A stretch of DNA of 64,000 bases from Apostichopus japonicus (lineage: Eukaryota > Echinodermata > Holothuroidea > Aspidochirotida > Stichopodidae): contig NC_092582.1 of NCBI RefSeq assembly GCF_037975245.1, forward strand, positions 26,538,077 to 26,602,076, read 5' to 3'. How positions within the stretch are numbered: position 1 is the first letter of the stretch; each line of letters begins with the position of its first letter. Under the pieces are notes generated by a model that was not told the DNA's origin, searched no databases, and saw nothing but the letters and a program-made list of their open reading frames with translations. The position numbers and the translations under genes are program-made. This document shows, in pieces, positions 11,089-22,357 of this stretch.

Positions 11089-11879
11089 GATTCTGTCTCT
11101 CTCAAGGACGTTACCCTATTAAGAAAAAAGAAAGTAAAACATTTATAAGAAATCAAAACTATCATAAGCGTTTGATCAAATATTTCATGATTACACATTC
11201 TTTTCTTTCATCCATGAAGACTAATTATAGTCGGTATTATACACGTGATATGTAGGCACTGGACAGCTGAACAATTATCACATATGCAGGTATACCCTTA
11301 ATAACGTCATACTGATAAAAATGTAACGAAGGTTGATGTGACTGTGTTGAATGAATTACATTAAATTATATTTGGCTCTCAATACAATTAGTGTAAACCT
11401 CCGTGCAGTACTCAGATAAATACATAGCGTGGAAGATTATACCCGCACGCTAATTGAACAAACTACTTCAGGCTAATGACTCTCCGTATACCCCCCCCCC
11501 CTCCTCCCTCCTCCCTTCACTTGGAAACAAATGTCCCTAAATACATCTATACGAGTATTATCGCCTACTCCAACGGTCCGTAAAATACGGTATGGGAAGC
11601 GGTTCTAAAGTGGGTCCAGAAAGATTTTCAGTCGAGAGAGATTTACAGTGGGCCGCGGAACCTTTTCGCTCGTCGAAAATTCCCGAGTGAGACAGTCGAT
11701 TATTAAAAGGTATTTTGCTTAACAACAAGTCATTAGTCCAAGGTAGCTTCCATGCATTCTGAGCATGCCTATAAGTGGTGGGGTGAAAGGTGGGGGTTTG
11801 GTGGGTCGTGGCTCTGTCCTCATGGAAGATCCTGGATCGTGGGTCTACAAGTTTGCAAAACCGCTGTTTTACTCTGCGC

Positions 11880-12194
11880 CAGAAACGTAGCCGAAGTGGT
11901 GGCAATGGGAGCAATCGCCCCCTCCCCTTGAGTAACCCGAAAAATGTTTACTTTAAAAGTTTTTTTTATTTTTTTTTTATCTTTCTAATGTCCCCATTAA
12001 GCCACCGTAGCTTCGTAAATATAATACTCTCATTATTGTTTATTTCCTGCAAGGTGAAAGGCATTTTGGGAAATCTTTTTCTAATTTGTACTGTGTACAT
12101 CATGTTATTGTTAAGTGTAATAATGCTCTATTTGGGAGAAGTGCCGCTTTGAAGATTCTGCTCCCTCTCTTTCAAATTTCTGGCTTCGTCCCTG
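11880..12194. mobile_element. Possible short hAT-like element, eroded
   Basis: The left end CAGAAACGTAGCCGAAG and the right end (reverse complement CAGGGACGAAGCCAG) resemble each other and the termini of the better copies. The flanking octamers CTCTGCGC and CTCTGTAT agree at only five positions, so this is a weak call. Confidence 0.3.
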
Positions 12195-12379
12195 CTCTGT
12201 ATTGGTATGACGTAGTGGTTACTAAGTTCAATACAAAAAGTAGGCTATATACTACCTAAACTATATGCTAACTGGCTACCATGACAACCGTGTTGACCAC
12301 ATAAACATCTTTTAGAAGTGACTAAAGCGGGCGGATTTGAAATGCAGCAGCATTTTGATTTGTGTCAATTCTCGATGAC

Positions 12380-12482
12380 GTAGCTCCACACAAAACACAT
12401 CGTACAAATGTAGCTTCATACAAATCACATCCTAACATTGCAGCTCCATACAAAACACATCCTAACAAAAGAGCTCCATATA
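12380..12482. repeat. Tandem repeat, 30 bp unit, about 3.4 copies
   Basis: Diverged copies of GTAGCTCCATACAAAACACA followed by TCCTAACAAA. Confidence 0.85.
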
Positions 12483-12590
12483 GCTTGACTAGTAATATTC
12501 AATTTCCAAACGAGGAACATATTTTAAATATAGGCTATTGTTTGAAAAAAACGCGGTTGTGCTTTTCCATGTGAAAAATATCGTACGACA

Positions 12591-12706
12591 AAGCGAAGTA
12601 ACATTCATGTACGAGGTTAAATGTCTCGCGAAGAAACTTTCATGTACCGGGCCAAATGTCTCGCGAAGTAACATTCGATCACGTACGGGGCCAAATGTCT
12701 CGCTTG
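12591..12706. repeat. Tandem repeat, 35-39 bp unit, about 3 copies
   Basis: Copies share CGCGAAGTAACATTC and GGGCCAAATGTCTCGC. Confidence 0.8.
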
Positions 12707-13075
12707 ATGTCAGTATGAGTATACATTTTTATAATGATCATCTGCATTTAGTACCAGTTAGATGATTGATGACATTAGCACAATTAACATAGATGTCAAT
12801 CTGGAGTTTAGTCTCATAAACAGTAATAACTATCAGAGTTATTGATAATATTATCATAGGCTATGCATTTAAAGTGAAGCTTAATACACTGATCCCTGAA
12901 ACGGAAAACAGTGTAGGCTAGTTTTAACACCAAACCATGTTATGGGGTTCCCAAATACCTTTTGGATCCTTCCTCACCACCACCCCAACCCCCACACCTC
13001 TACACCCCAATATTTCTAACATCATGATTCATCTTCCACCAGTGTACTAATTGCATATTTAATATAAGTCATTAC

Positions 13076-13107
13076 CTGCAAAGCTGTATCAGTAACCAGT
13101 GCAGCCA
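13076..13107 (-). other. Candidate 32-nt leader exon
   Basis: On the minus strand TTGTTTTCTTCAG|TGGC is a strong acceptor and TTTGCAG|GTAATG a good donor, enclosing 32 nt upstream of the SLC35G-like exon. Another donor, CATTCAG|GTAAGC, ends a possible first exon at 13583. Both are inferred from consensus only. Confidence 0.35.
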
Positions 13108-13583
13108 CTGAAGAAAACAAGAGAATATTTCCAAACTATGTCATGCTTGTTAAGCTGAAGGTCACCGACAGTCCGTTATTTCTTAAATCCCACGTCACGG
13201 GTAACATATATATTGATTCCTTGTCTCGGATAGTACAATACACATAGATAGGTCTACCTTAGCAAATAGTAACCAGATCCAACGATACAATGAACTCAAA
13301 CCCTTCTCTCTCTTTCTCTGAGACTATCTCTTTCGGTAATTTCTGTGATTCTGTTACACCACACCGGTAACCGCGAATCAAACCGCTGGCTGTATAGGTT
13401 CTCCTGTACCTACCTGTCTGAGTGTAGTAGTAGTATATAGCCATACCTATTAATCCCAGGGATATTCCGGACTTTGAACATCCATTGTGAGTTCTAAACC
13501 CTGCGACAGTCTCTACAGCAAACAACAGTAGTAATAATTAAAGCTGCTGAAATGACCAAAAACTGATTGTTTATTTGCTTACC

Positions 13584-14071
13584 TGAATGAGCACCAACTT
13601 ATCAGCGTATGTGTCAAGTTTGTTGCTTTCAAGAATCTGTAGCTATAAAAGTGTGAATCTCGTTCAATTGTTTGGGAAAACAATGCATGTGACGTCAGGA
13701 TGCAAAGTGACCTATGCCCTTCAATCGCTACAGGAAATGTTTGTTGCTATAACGAAGAATCAGCTATACCATGATACCAATCCACCACGAAGATGTATTC
13801 TATACCGCTGTGGTTTATAAAAGGAACATGGTAACAATAAATTCGAAATTTAGATTTGACATCCGAGATTTCAACAGTTAATATATAAACTCACTATTTA
13901 CGAACAAAAACTTTCTTCCGAAAAGTTGAAATTTAAGTTGCACATTAAAACTGAAGATTGTGCATTTTCTAACGTTTTTTCCGTAACATAGCAACAGAAG
14001 CGTCGCCATGGGACCTACATGGTAACTTATCCTAGCCTACATAATCTGTAGTCAAACTTTATTCCGTATGG
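13584..14071. other. No gene recognised; possible promoter side of the SLC35G-like gene
   Basis: The stretch is upstream of the candidate donor at 13583. I see no convincing TATA box or initiator. A short duplicated-looking motif, ATTCCGTATGGCCAAACCAC, starts near 14061 and belongs to the tandem motif resumed at 14734. Confidence 0.4.
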
Positions 14072-14079
14072 CCAAACCA

Positions 14080-14733
14080 CAAGGGCGGCGGAACCGGGGG
14101 GCACAGGGGGCACGTGCCCCCCCCCCCACTTTTCCTCAGGTTAAAAATGTGCCCTTTTTCTACATAAAAATTGAGGTGTCTCAAGTTAGCAAGAGGCCAG
14201 GGAACCAGAATGAACACTCGGGAAGGGCCGTTTCCGGCCATCTGAGGGTATTGTAAAACCAAAAATTTTCTTGTACGCTCCGCGCCAACCGATGGTGGCG
14301 CTCCGCTCAGATAGTCGTGCCTTTACAACTTTGCAAATCCTGGCTACGCCCCTGACTTTTAATGAATTTCTGTGGGTCAAACTCAAAGCTATTTCGAATG
14401 GAAAAAAAATGTTAAGATATTAACAAGAAATAAACTCTAATTCGGAAATTCCTACATTAGCAACTAGCATGATTTCACCTCATTCTGTCTTCAAAGAAAA
14501 CTTGTTACTTGTTTCCTAATTTGTACATTGGATATTGCAGTGCTAGTATGCATTTTTTCCTTGAGGGTGGGGGGGGGGCGTTGATGGAGTGATGTGTATA
14601 CGCAAATAAGATAATACAATAAGAGTTATAAAGGGTACTAAATATCAGGCTGCATCAGACCAATCGAATTTCTGCAAAGTGCCCTTTGATGTCGGTGCCC
14701 CCCCCCAGATTAAAAGTGCTTCCGCCGCCCTTG
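14080..14733. mobile_element. hAT-like non-autonomous element, exact 8-bp duplication
   Basis: The inverted ends CAAGGGCGGCGGAA are identical over 14 bp. The octamer CCAAACCA lies immediately outside both (14072-14079 and 14734-14741). Poly(C)/poly(G) tracts lie just inside each end (about 14118-14129 and 14699-14706). The element is 654 bp with no transposase frame. Its left half contains another end of the same kind on the minus strand (CAGGGGCGTAGCCAGG starting at 14354) and an inverted copy of the core repeat at 14200-14320, so a related element is nested in it. Confidence 0.85.
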
Positions 14734-14825
14734 CCAAACCACATAATTGCTTATATAGCCAAACCACATTATTCCGTATAGATAAACCACATTATTCATA
14801 TATAGTTTAATCACATTTGCAAGCT
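14734..14825. repeat. Short tandem motif around CCAAACCACATTATTC
   Basis: About three diverged units of roughly 28 bp follow the hAT-like element, and part of one precedes it. The element therefore inserted into this repeat. The final unit reads TTTAATCACATTTGC. Confidence 0.7.
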
Positions 14826-17170
14826 TTTCAAAAGAGTCTAGAAACTATATGCCCATTCATATTTATCGATATAGCAATTTCACTATCTGCTATGTCTATA
14901 GACACGTGTCACGTCTGTTTATGTATATACTAATTTTTTTCTTCATTATCGTGTATAAACCTATTGTTCTTTTCGCACCAACTGGTCATTAGCTTTGATA
15001 AACAACATATTTTGTATAGTGTCCATCATATGTCATTACTCCTCAGTTTTATTCATTATTACTTGTACTTCAGTTTTGTATGTCATATGACCGAGAAACC
15101 AATCTTTCTGCATAGCCCCACCAATCACAAACACATGAACCACACGTTTAGCTCACTTCAAAATTTGGATCAAGAAAAACTAATTGAGCCAGTTTTTAAC
15201 TCTATAGTAGTTGCGCCAAATAGCAACAGAATTTAGTCCCATATCTCAACCCCCCCCCCTCCCCCAATCAACAAACCAATAAACTTTTAGAATGAAATAC
15301 CAAATTATTTTCCAAAGGCAGGGGTAGGCATAAATGGAGATTCTGTAATAGTCTGGTTAAAGTCATTCGTTATTCTAACAGATGGGATGAATACTCGACA
15401 AGCTAAAGATCATGATGACACCCCTGTAGCGCATTACTTGAGTCTGCCCTTATAGGGGCGGGGTAAGGGGGGCTAGTATATGGCTCCGTCATTTACATAT
15501 TCCTTGAAACCATTGTGTTGGCTAAGCCAGGTAAAAGGTATAGCTTGTATGGTCAACTACAGGCCAATAATTACACAGATGTGAACATATGCTATATTTA
15601 TTATGACGTAACTAGTAACCCCGCTGGAGTGTGTTACCTATTTATATGTACCCCTGCATGTATCTATTTATATACTTACCCTTGCATGTGGTTTGACTGG
15701 TTTGCACTTCTGTGCCGGCTGATGAATTCCAGGATCATATTAATTTTTGAACACTTGAGCATACATATAGTTTATCATTATAATAATATATTTATTCCAA
15801 AAAAAAACCTATTAAATCAATCAAGTTAAGAGGATATTCATGTTATCAAATTCAGAGAGTATCTACTTTAAATGATTGAAGAAAAGAAGAACATTTTGGC
15901 GAAGAATGTTAAATAGGCTATGTGTACTTGTTTCACACACACACACATAATAGCAGCACAGTGGCAGGCTGTACATGAAAATCCTTTTACGACGGTGAGA
16001 CGGGGAGAAGGGGAGAAGGGGTGGGTGTCTGCAGATGAACAATAGTTTGGTGATTTCTGTGGTTTTAATAACGAGCTGCATAAGTTGAGTAGATTTTCAT
16101 CAATGTGGATGTCCCCTAACCTAATATGAATGACGGACGGAGTGAACGCCGTTCCCCACAGCCTTCTGTTGACGGGAGTATCTCACTTGAAAACCCCACT
16201 CGGAATAAATTGATGTCGAAGTCCATCTCCGAACCCTCAGGGGTACGGTGTAAGGAGATGGCATGAGGTATGTATGAACGCTCTATTTGCAAATTTTCCA
16301 ACGTTTTGGACAGAACCGACACACATGTTTTCGTATGACCCGAGGTATTAAGTTTTCTAATGTTTGTAAATGCTCGACCTTATTATAACCTGCATGGTGA
16401 TAGGCGAAATGAAATCTACAAACTTCTAGTTGGTACTCTTGAAAACTCACGGCTATAGATGAAATCTCTTGCGTAATACTGAATGAATGAATGAATGAAT
16501 TTGCATGCTTCACACACATAATCACATACCCACCCACTTAACCCCCCCCCCCCCCTCCCACACACACACACACCCGCGCGCAAGCACACACACCCAGACA
16601 TACACAAACTAAGTAACGGAGATCAAGGTCAACTTAAGTATAGACTTTCATCCGTTTTGTTATATTACCTTCGAACGAAAATAAGCATATAATGGCATGT
16701 AATCTCACTTATCCGTTTCTACAGCGTGCGCCTATTGATAGAACTCAACCATCAATATGTCGCCCCTATCGTTCTTGATATATGCACTAATCCGGTTGAA
16801 AAAGTCCTTCTGCAACGATACATTATTAAGCAATATTTTGAACGTAACGATTATGTGCTCGTATAAATCAAAGTATTAATTAAAAATGCAAAATTATACC
16901 GAAATAAGAATGGCTGTGTATAAAAAGATGTGCTTCGATACAATTTTAGAACGGATTGTTTTGGGAAGACTTTTGTCACGATTATTGCGTCATAGCGGAG
17001 TAGCATTCACGCAACATAGGAATTACATATATGAAGAGCAGACTGGCCATTTCTAAGGTGGTTTTCGGTTAGAATGGAATCTTAAAAAGGATATTACATT
17101 GAAGATTAACACATATGTTAAAATATTTAAAATCTGAAAATTTCCCTTTGTCCAAGTGGTTACAAATGTG
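14826..17170. other. No gene recognised; simple repeats
   Basis: Contains a poly(C) run at about 15250, a short (CA)n at about 15936, a (GAAT)n tract at about 16480-16500, and a poly(C) plus (CA)n stretch at 16540-16590. No frame has splice or domain support. Confidence 0.5.
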
Positions 17171-17465
17171 GCTAATAGATATTTCGAGCGTAATATGCTA
17201 TGTGAAACATTGTATAGAGGCTAATAGACATTCCGAGCGTAAAATGTTACGTCAAACATTATATATACAGGCTAACAGACATTTCGAGCGTAATATGCTA
17301 TGTGAAATGTTATATAGAGGCTAATAGACATTTCGAGAACCAAATGCTATGTAAAACGTTATACAGCGGTGAATAGACATTTCGAGCGTTAAATGCTTAC
17401 CTGTGTGAAAAGTTATATAGAGGCTAATTGACATTCCGAGCGTCCAATGCTGTGTGAAAAGTTTA
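17171..17465. repeat. Tandem repeat, about 50 bp unit, 6 copies
   Basis: Copies begin GGCTAATAGACATTTCGAGC and start near 17171, 17220, 17271, 17320, 17368 and 17423. They are moderately diverged. Confidence 0.9.
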
Positions 17466-19757
17466 AAAACCGATTTGTTCTTCTATTGTGGCAAGAAACT
17501 TTTATACTAAACATGCAGTTGCAGTTTGTACACTATAACTGGTTGAATACATTGTACCAGGTACACAATACCAGCAACTTGAGGTATAGCTACATACTAT
17601 AAGCTTGGAAACTAATTCTAATTGTTACGGGTAGTGTTTTATGTTGATACGAGTTTATAGTATTTAACTTTATCAACATTAAACTGTTATTAATCATGGA
17701 GTGGAGGTGGGGTCTTTATTGCAAAAACAGGGAAACAATGCAAAGCGAAACATTTAAATGAATAAATTGGAAAAAAATGTTACATTTCAGCAACGGAACA
17801 CGCTATCTAGATGGTTTGTATGTTGTTATTTGTTAGACTTCATTGTTCCTCGTCCCTTTAAGGTATCCTCTTGTGATGCATTATAAGCTGAAAATTGCAG
17901 CTCGGCTCCAGTTTCAGTCAAAAGTCATGTACGTAACCGAACGCCTCGGGCGCTATAGCATAGCTCTGGTTTAACGAATTAAAAGCATGCACCGTGACAT
18001 GGGTTGATTAATATATGTAAAATATGAAAGAATACAGGTATTGTATTATTGATTAAATCATAACATGAACATCTATTGACGAAGTTAGCTCAAATTGAAA
18101 GAGCGAGGGATATATACCAGCACAATAAAATACACCATCAACACTCATCGAAGAGATGCACAAGATATCGCTATATGTATACCGTAAGCAGGCGTCTATC
18201 ATGTCCACAGGGCGCTAAAGAGTTCAAAGGTCACTTGTCCTCTCTATGAACGCCAGAGAAACCCCAATTAATGTTGAGAAATGGCCAAAACATAAATATG
18301 CATATTTTAATCGCTTTTGGTATCGTTTAACAGTGTTTTGTGCCTAGCCAATGGTTGCCAAGATTCACGGTACTTGAATACAATTTGTTCGATAGATAGA
18401 CTATAGGCGTACGCAAACCCTGGGATATTCATCGGAAACTGCAATATATATAGAAGCTAGGATGCGCCCACATCGTGCCAAGTTAACGACCCTCTACACC
18501 AAGTAATCCCCTCCCCTCCCCCTCCCCCTCCCCATCCCCTCCCGCCCCCCTCCACCATGAAACACTGACATATTCAGTAAAGTAACAGCTTAATGACGCG
18601 ACAATTAGCAAACGCGGAATGGCATAGTCAAGCAAGATTACCTCTCCGAGTCCCTCCACAGAAATTTGTGCAAGATGGGATTCAAAGAGAAAACTTCATG
18701 GCGCGCTGCGCGATGGATCGCTCATATATTCAAGGCCTTACTTTCCTCCCTATTCATAAAGACCACACGATAGTTTTTGTCAAAACTTTAATCGAGCCGG
18801 GAGACGCCATCATTCCAAGAAGTGTAGTTTTGAAGTATCACTTATACACTGTGTGTAGCGACGAAGCAGGCATTCAATAACTACTCGACTACGACTCTAC
18901 TTCAGTATATGGAGTCACACTATAGGCACTCAGAAACGGTGGCGCTTAGAGATTTCAACCAGCTTATTTTCAGGATTTATTCAAACAACTTATCAGAAAA
19001 GCTTAAAGTTTTTACCACACACTATATAAGTTAACTTTTGGTCGGCCTTTTATTTCAGAATCTATTAAACACGTTAAAAGATACCTTTAGGCTGACCACT
19101 TTTGTATGTTATGACTTGACTAAAGACAACCGACGCGGGCCTCTTATTCCAAATTGGTGCGTTATTTATTATGACAAATATCCACTAGGCCTCAATCTCT
19201 CGCTATAGGTTACGCACCAGAACTACTTTTAACTTCGGAGTAATTATCTATTGAAACAACGGACGCGTATCAATCATATAGTTATGGAAGCGTCCAGCTG
19301 CTTGTTATAAAGTTCGTTATCTTTTGAGTTTACTGCAATTTATCATTTTATTGCAAAATGTTGAAATAATGACATTCCGATGAGAGCGGTATTCATCATT
19401 ATTTCTCAAAGTAAAGTTGAATTAACAATCATTTGAGAAATAGACATGCTGTCACCCTGCCGCACAATGTTGAATTCCTCACCTGTTTGCTTTAGGGAAG
19501 TTTTCGTATTGTTGCAAATATTTCACATTTTAACTGAACAGCTGAACATTTTGTTTAAAATTACCTCTATATTTACACAGAGATCTTAACATTTTGACGG
19601 TACGATAACGTTTCATATGAAGTAGATTTTTTCTTAACATTCCAGCTTGAAATAAGTAGCTGACGTCATCACCAAGTTTAGTTTAAGGGTCATTCCAGGA
19701 ATGTAGAATAAATAAACCTGACCTGCCCCAATTTTTTTAGCAATGATAAACCAATAC
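17466..19757. other. No gene recognised
   Basis: Contains a C-rich tract at 18506-18555. A forward frame of 95 codons begins with an ATG at 18593, but I see no domain, splice site or tandem structure to judge it by. Its sequence is not low complexity. Confidence 0.4.
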
Positions 19758-19760
19758 TAA

Positions 19761-20329
19761 GGGTGCTTTTACACTAGATCCGGATCAGATCTCGACGTTA
19801 GGATCTGATCCTGACGTCCAGATCACGGCTGTAGTGTAACCGCAGTTCAGATCCGGATCTGATCCCCCTAGTTTGATGCTGGCAGAGACCAGGATCTGAT
19901 CCGGACGTTGAGATTAATTTTGCAATGTGAACACTCCCGCATCAACAGTGACCCGAGATATCCAGGGACCTCATTACGTCACAAGTATTATCGCGTGAAA
20001 TTCCAGTCCTGTATCATGCATGTGCTAATTCCTACGTAGATTGAGCAGGGTGTGTGTGTGGATCGTATACATAGCGTAGCATTGAGACCCTAAGGCTATG
20101 TAACCATGACAACGAAAGTTTTGGAGCGTACGCACTACGCGATCCACGGCTGCCCGCATGACACATTATCAATCCGATTTTTTTTACCAACATCCGGTGA
20201 AAAGCCGGGGAGGATCAGAGTACGACTCAAGTGTAAATGCGTCCGGATCAATGCATAAGCTTATCCCATGGAGAGATGATCGTCTGATAACATCATGGGA
20301 TCTGATCCGGATCTAGTGTAAAAGCACGC
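19761..20329. mobile_element. PIF/Harbinger-like MITE
   Basis: The terminal inverted repeats match at 30 of 31 positions: the left reads GGGTGCTTTTACACTAGATC, and the right (reverse complement) differs only at its second base. Both continue CGGATCAGATC. TAA lies directly outside each end (19758-19760 and 20330-20332), the 3-bp TWA duplication usual for PIF/Harbinger. GATCTGATCC-type motifs are repeated in both orientations inside the left third. The 569 bp contain no transposase frame. Confidence 0.8.
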
Positions 20330-20332
20330 TAA

Positions 20333-21300
20333 CATGGTGGAAAAATGCACTTAAAACGTATTGATTTTGAAAAAAAATGATTGTGTAAACGTTATAACTG
20401 CAAACCAATTTCAAAGAGATTGCTAGTCAACGTGCCTAGTTAGTGTGTAGCCTTCAAGTATGTAGCCTTTAGTATGTAGCCTTCAAGAACAAGCCCATAA
20501 ACATGTGGCTTCTGTAACTGAAGTAACTTGAAGGGATATCTGAAAATTTGCATTTAACATGTAATTAATACTAATACAAAACTGTGTGGGCGATTAGGGT
20601 TAGGTTAGCGATATGTGGGCGATTAGGGCACGGAATGGAATGCTAATTAGTGCTAGTTAGTTATCAACTTTCCCATGCTGACAAAATCTCGGAGGTTGTA
20701 ATTTAATTTAATAAATTGAAATTGTTTCTTGGGAAACATTCGGTGGGTTTCATAAATTTATCGGCGGTTAACTACCATAAGGTTCTTTAATTCGGTGTAC
20801 CATATATGGAACCGGTAGTCGCGGTTGAAACACGGTTGGAAACGGACTGGGAATGTATAACTGGGCGGGGGAGGGGCGGGAGGGGGAGGAGTGGGGTGCT
20901 CTATGACCCTCAGTAAGTTGTTCTATTCTGCTTTTAACAAACAATTGTTGTATACGCGAAATGAAACACGTTCTCAAGATTCTTACATTTTGGAATATTT
21001 TTCTCCTTTTTCTACTTAAATAATATATATTGACGCAAACGATTACATAACTTGTACAGTCGCTAGGAATCGACAGAAAGTAATAAAAACCATCATAATG
21101 TGCAAATTGTAGGTAATATTTATGTCACACTGCCAGTGTGAAATACATCAGGGAGCTCTGAATGCATTGATACAGCAAGAAATAATCAGTAAATTTTACA
21201 TGATTTTATAACTCTCAGACTGTTATAAGAATATTGTTACCCAGCTTGTGTTACAACAATTACAGAATAGAACAGAATTCTATCAATAGCATACAATCTG
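20333..21300. other. No gene recognised
   Basis: Contains two short GTGGGCGATTAGGG words near 20587 and 20614 and a G-rich tract at about 20866-20895. Confidence 0.5.
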
Positions 21301-21835
21301 ATGAATGAACCTATTCGAGTGTGTGGCACACCAATTCCATGGCTAAGGTTTAATCATATAACTCCCAACCTGATGAATGAACCTATTCCAGTGTGTAGCA
21401 CACCAATTCCATGGCTAAGGTTATAATCATATATCTCCCAACCTGATGAATGAACCTATTCCAGTGTGTGGCACCAATTCCATGGCTAAGGTTATAATCA
21501 TATAACACCAACCCGATGAATGAAACTATCCCAGTGTGTAGCACACCAATTCCATGGCTAAGGTTATAAACATATAACACCAACCCGATGAATGAAACTA
21601 TTCCAGTGTGTGACACACCAATTCCATGGCTAAGTTTTCAATCATATAACTCCCAACCTGATGAATGAACCTATTCCAGTGTGTGGCACCAATTCCATGG
21701 CTAAGGTTTTAATCATATATCTCCCAACCTGATGAATGAACCTATTCCAGTGTGTGGCACACCAATTCCATGGCTAAGGTATAATCATATAGCTCCCAAC
21801 CCGATCAATGAAACTATTCCAGTGTGTGGCCCGCA
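21301..21835. repeat. Tandem repeat, 72 bp unit, about 7.5 copies
   Basis: Copies share ATGAATGAACCTATTCCAGT and CACCAATTCCATGGCTAAGG. Some have lost ACAC from GGCACACCAATT. It lies about 520 bp past the stop codon of the GPCR gene. Confidence 0.92.
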
Positions 21836-22357
21836 TGGCAAAGGTTTAGTCTTAAGTATATAAGCATACCAATATACAAATATAATGTGTAAAAAAGCCA
21901 TAACTGAAAGAAACTGCTAGACTAGCTGTTCATTTAATAACTACTCTGGATCTATCTCTTATAATGTTCTATAAATCTCTGTATGTAATCAAGTTACACG
22001 ATTGTTATAGAGGGAGACATTCTACTATAGTCAATCTTTACGTATCTGTTAGCATATGCATAGTCAACAGCCACTTTTAAGAGGTAGTGCTCTGTTCTTC
22101 ATGATTTCGCCCCAGAGAATGAAGTGTACATGATCCCACCAGAGCTATTGCATCTCCCGATTTTCATGGTTTGCTTTCTGGGATCAGATGCTAACGCTTG
22201 GACGATATTTCAGTGTTTAAATTACTTCGCTTTGTTTTCAGAAAAAAAACACAAGTTACGTAGTAACTGCATAAGTCAATGTAGTAAGTATCATTGACAC
22301 CCAGCAACGGGAGTTCAATTAAGAGACTGCATCGCAACTGTTCGTTAATCAAGATGA
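21836..22357 (-). other. Probable 3' flank or 3' UTR of the GPCR gene
   Basis: Follows the stop codon at 22358. An ATTAAA-like signal in the minus sense (TTTAAT at about 21933) is the only candidate polyadenylation motif I noticed. Confidence 0.35.

Larger units (their letters stand above)
11116..13075 (-). other. Candidate leader intron of the SLC35G-like gene
   Basis: Lies between the acceptor at 11116 and a donor at 13076/13075. It holds a possible MITE (11880-12194), two small tandem repeats (12380-12482, 12591-12706) and C-rich runs near 11491 and 12970. Confidence 0.4.

Noticed and set aside
18593..18880. 95-codon plus frame
   Set aside because: Begins with ATG and is not low complexity, but nothing identifies it and no flanking exon signals were found.
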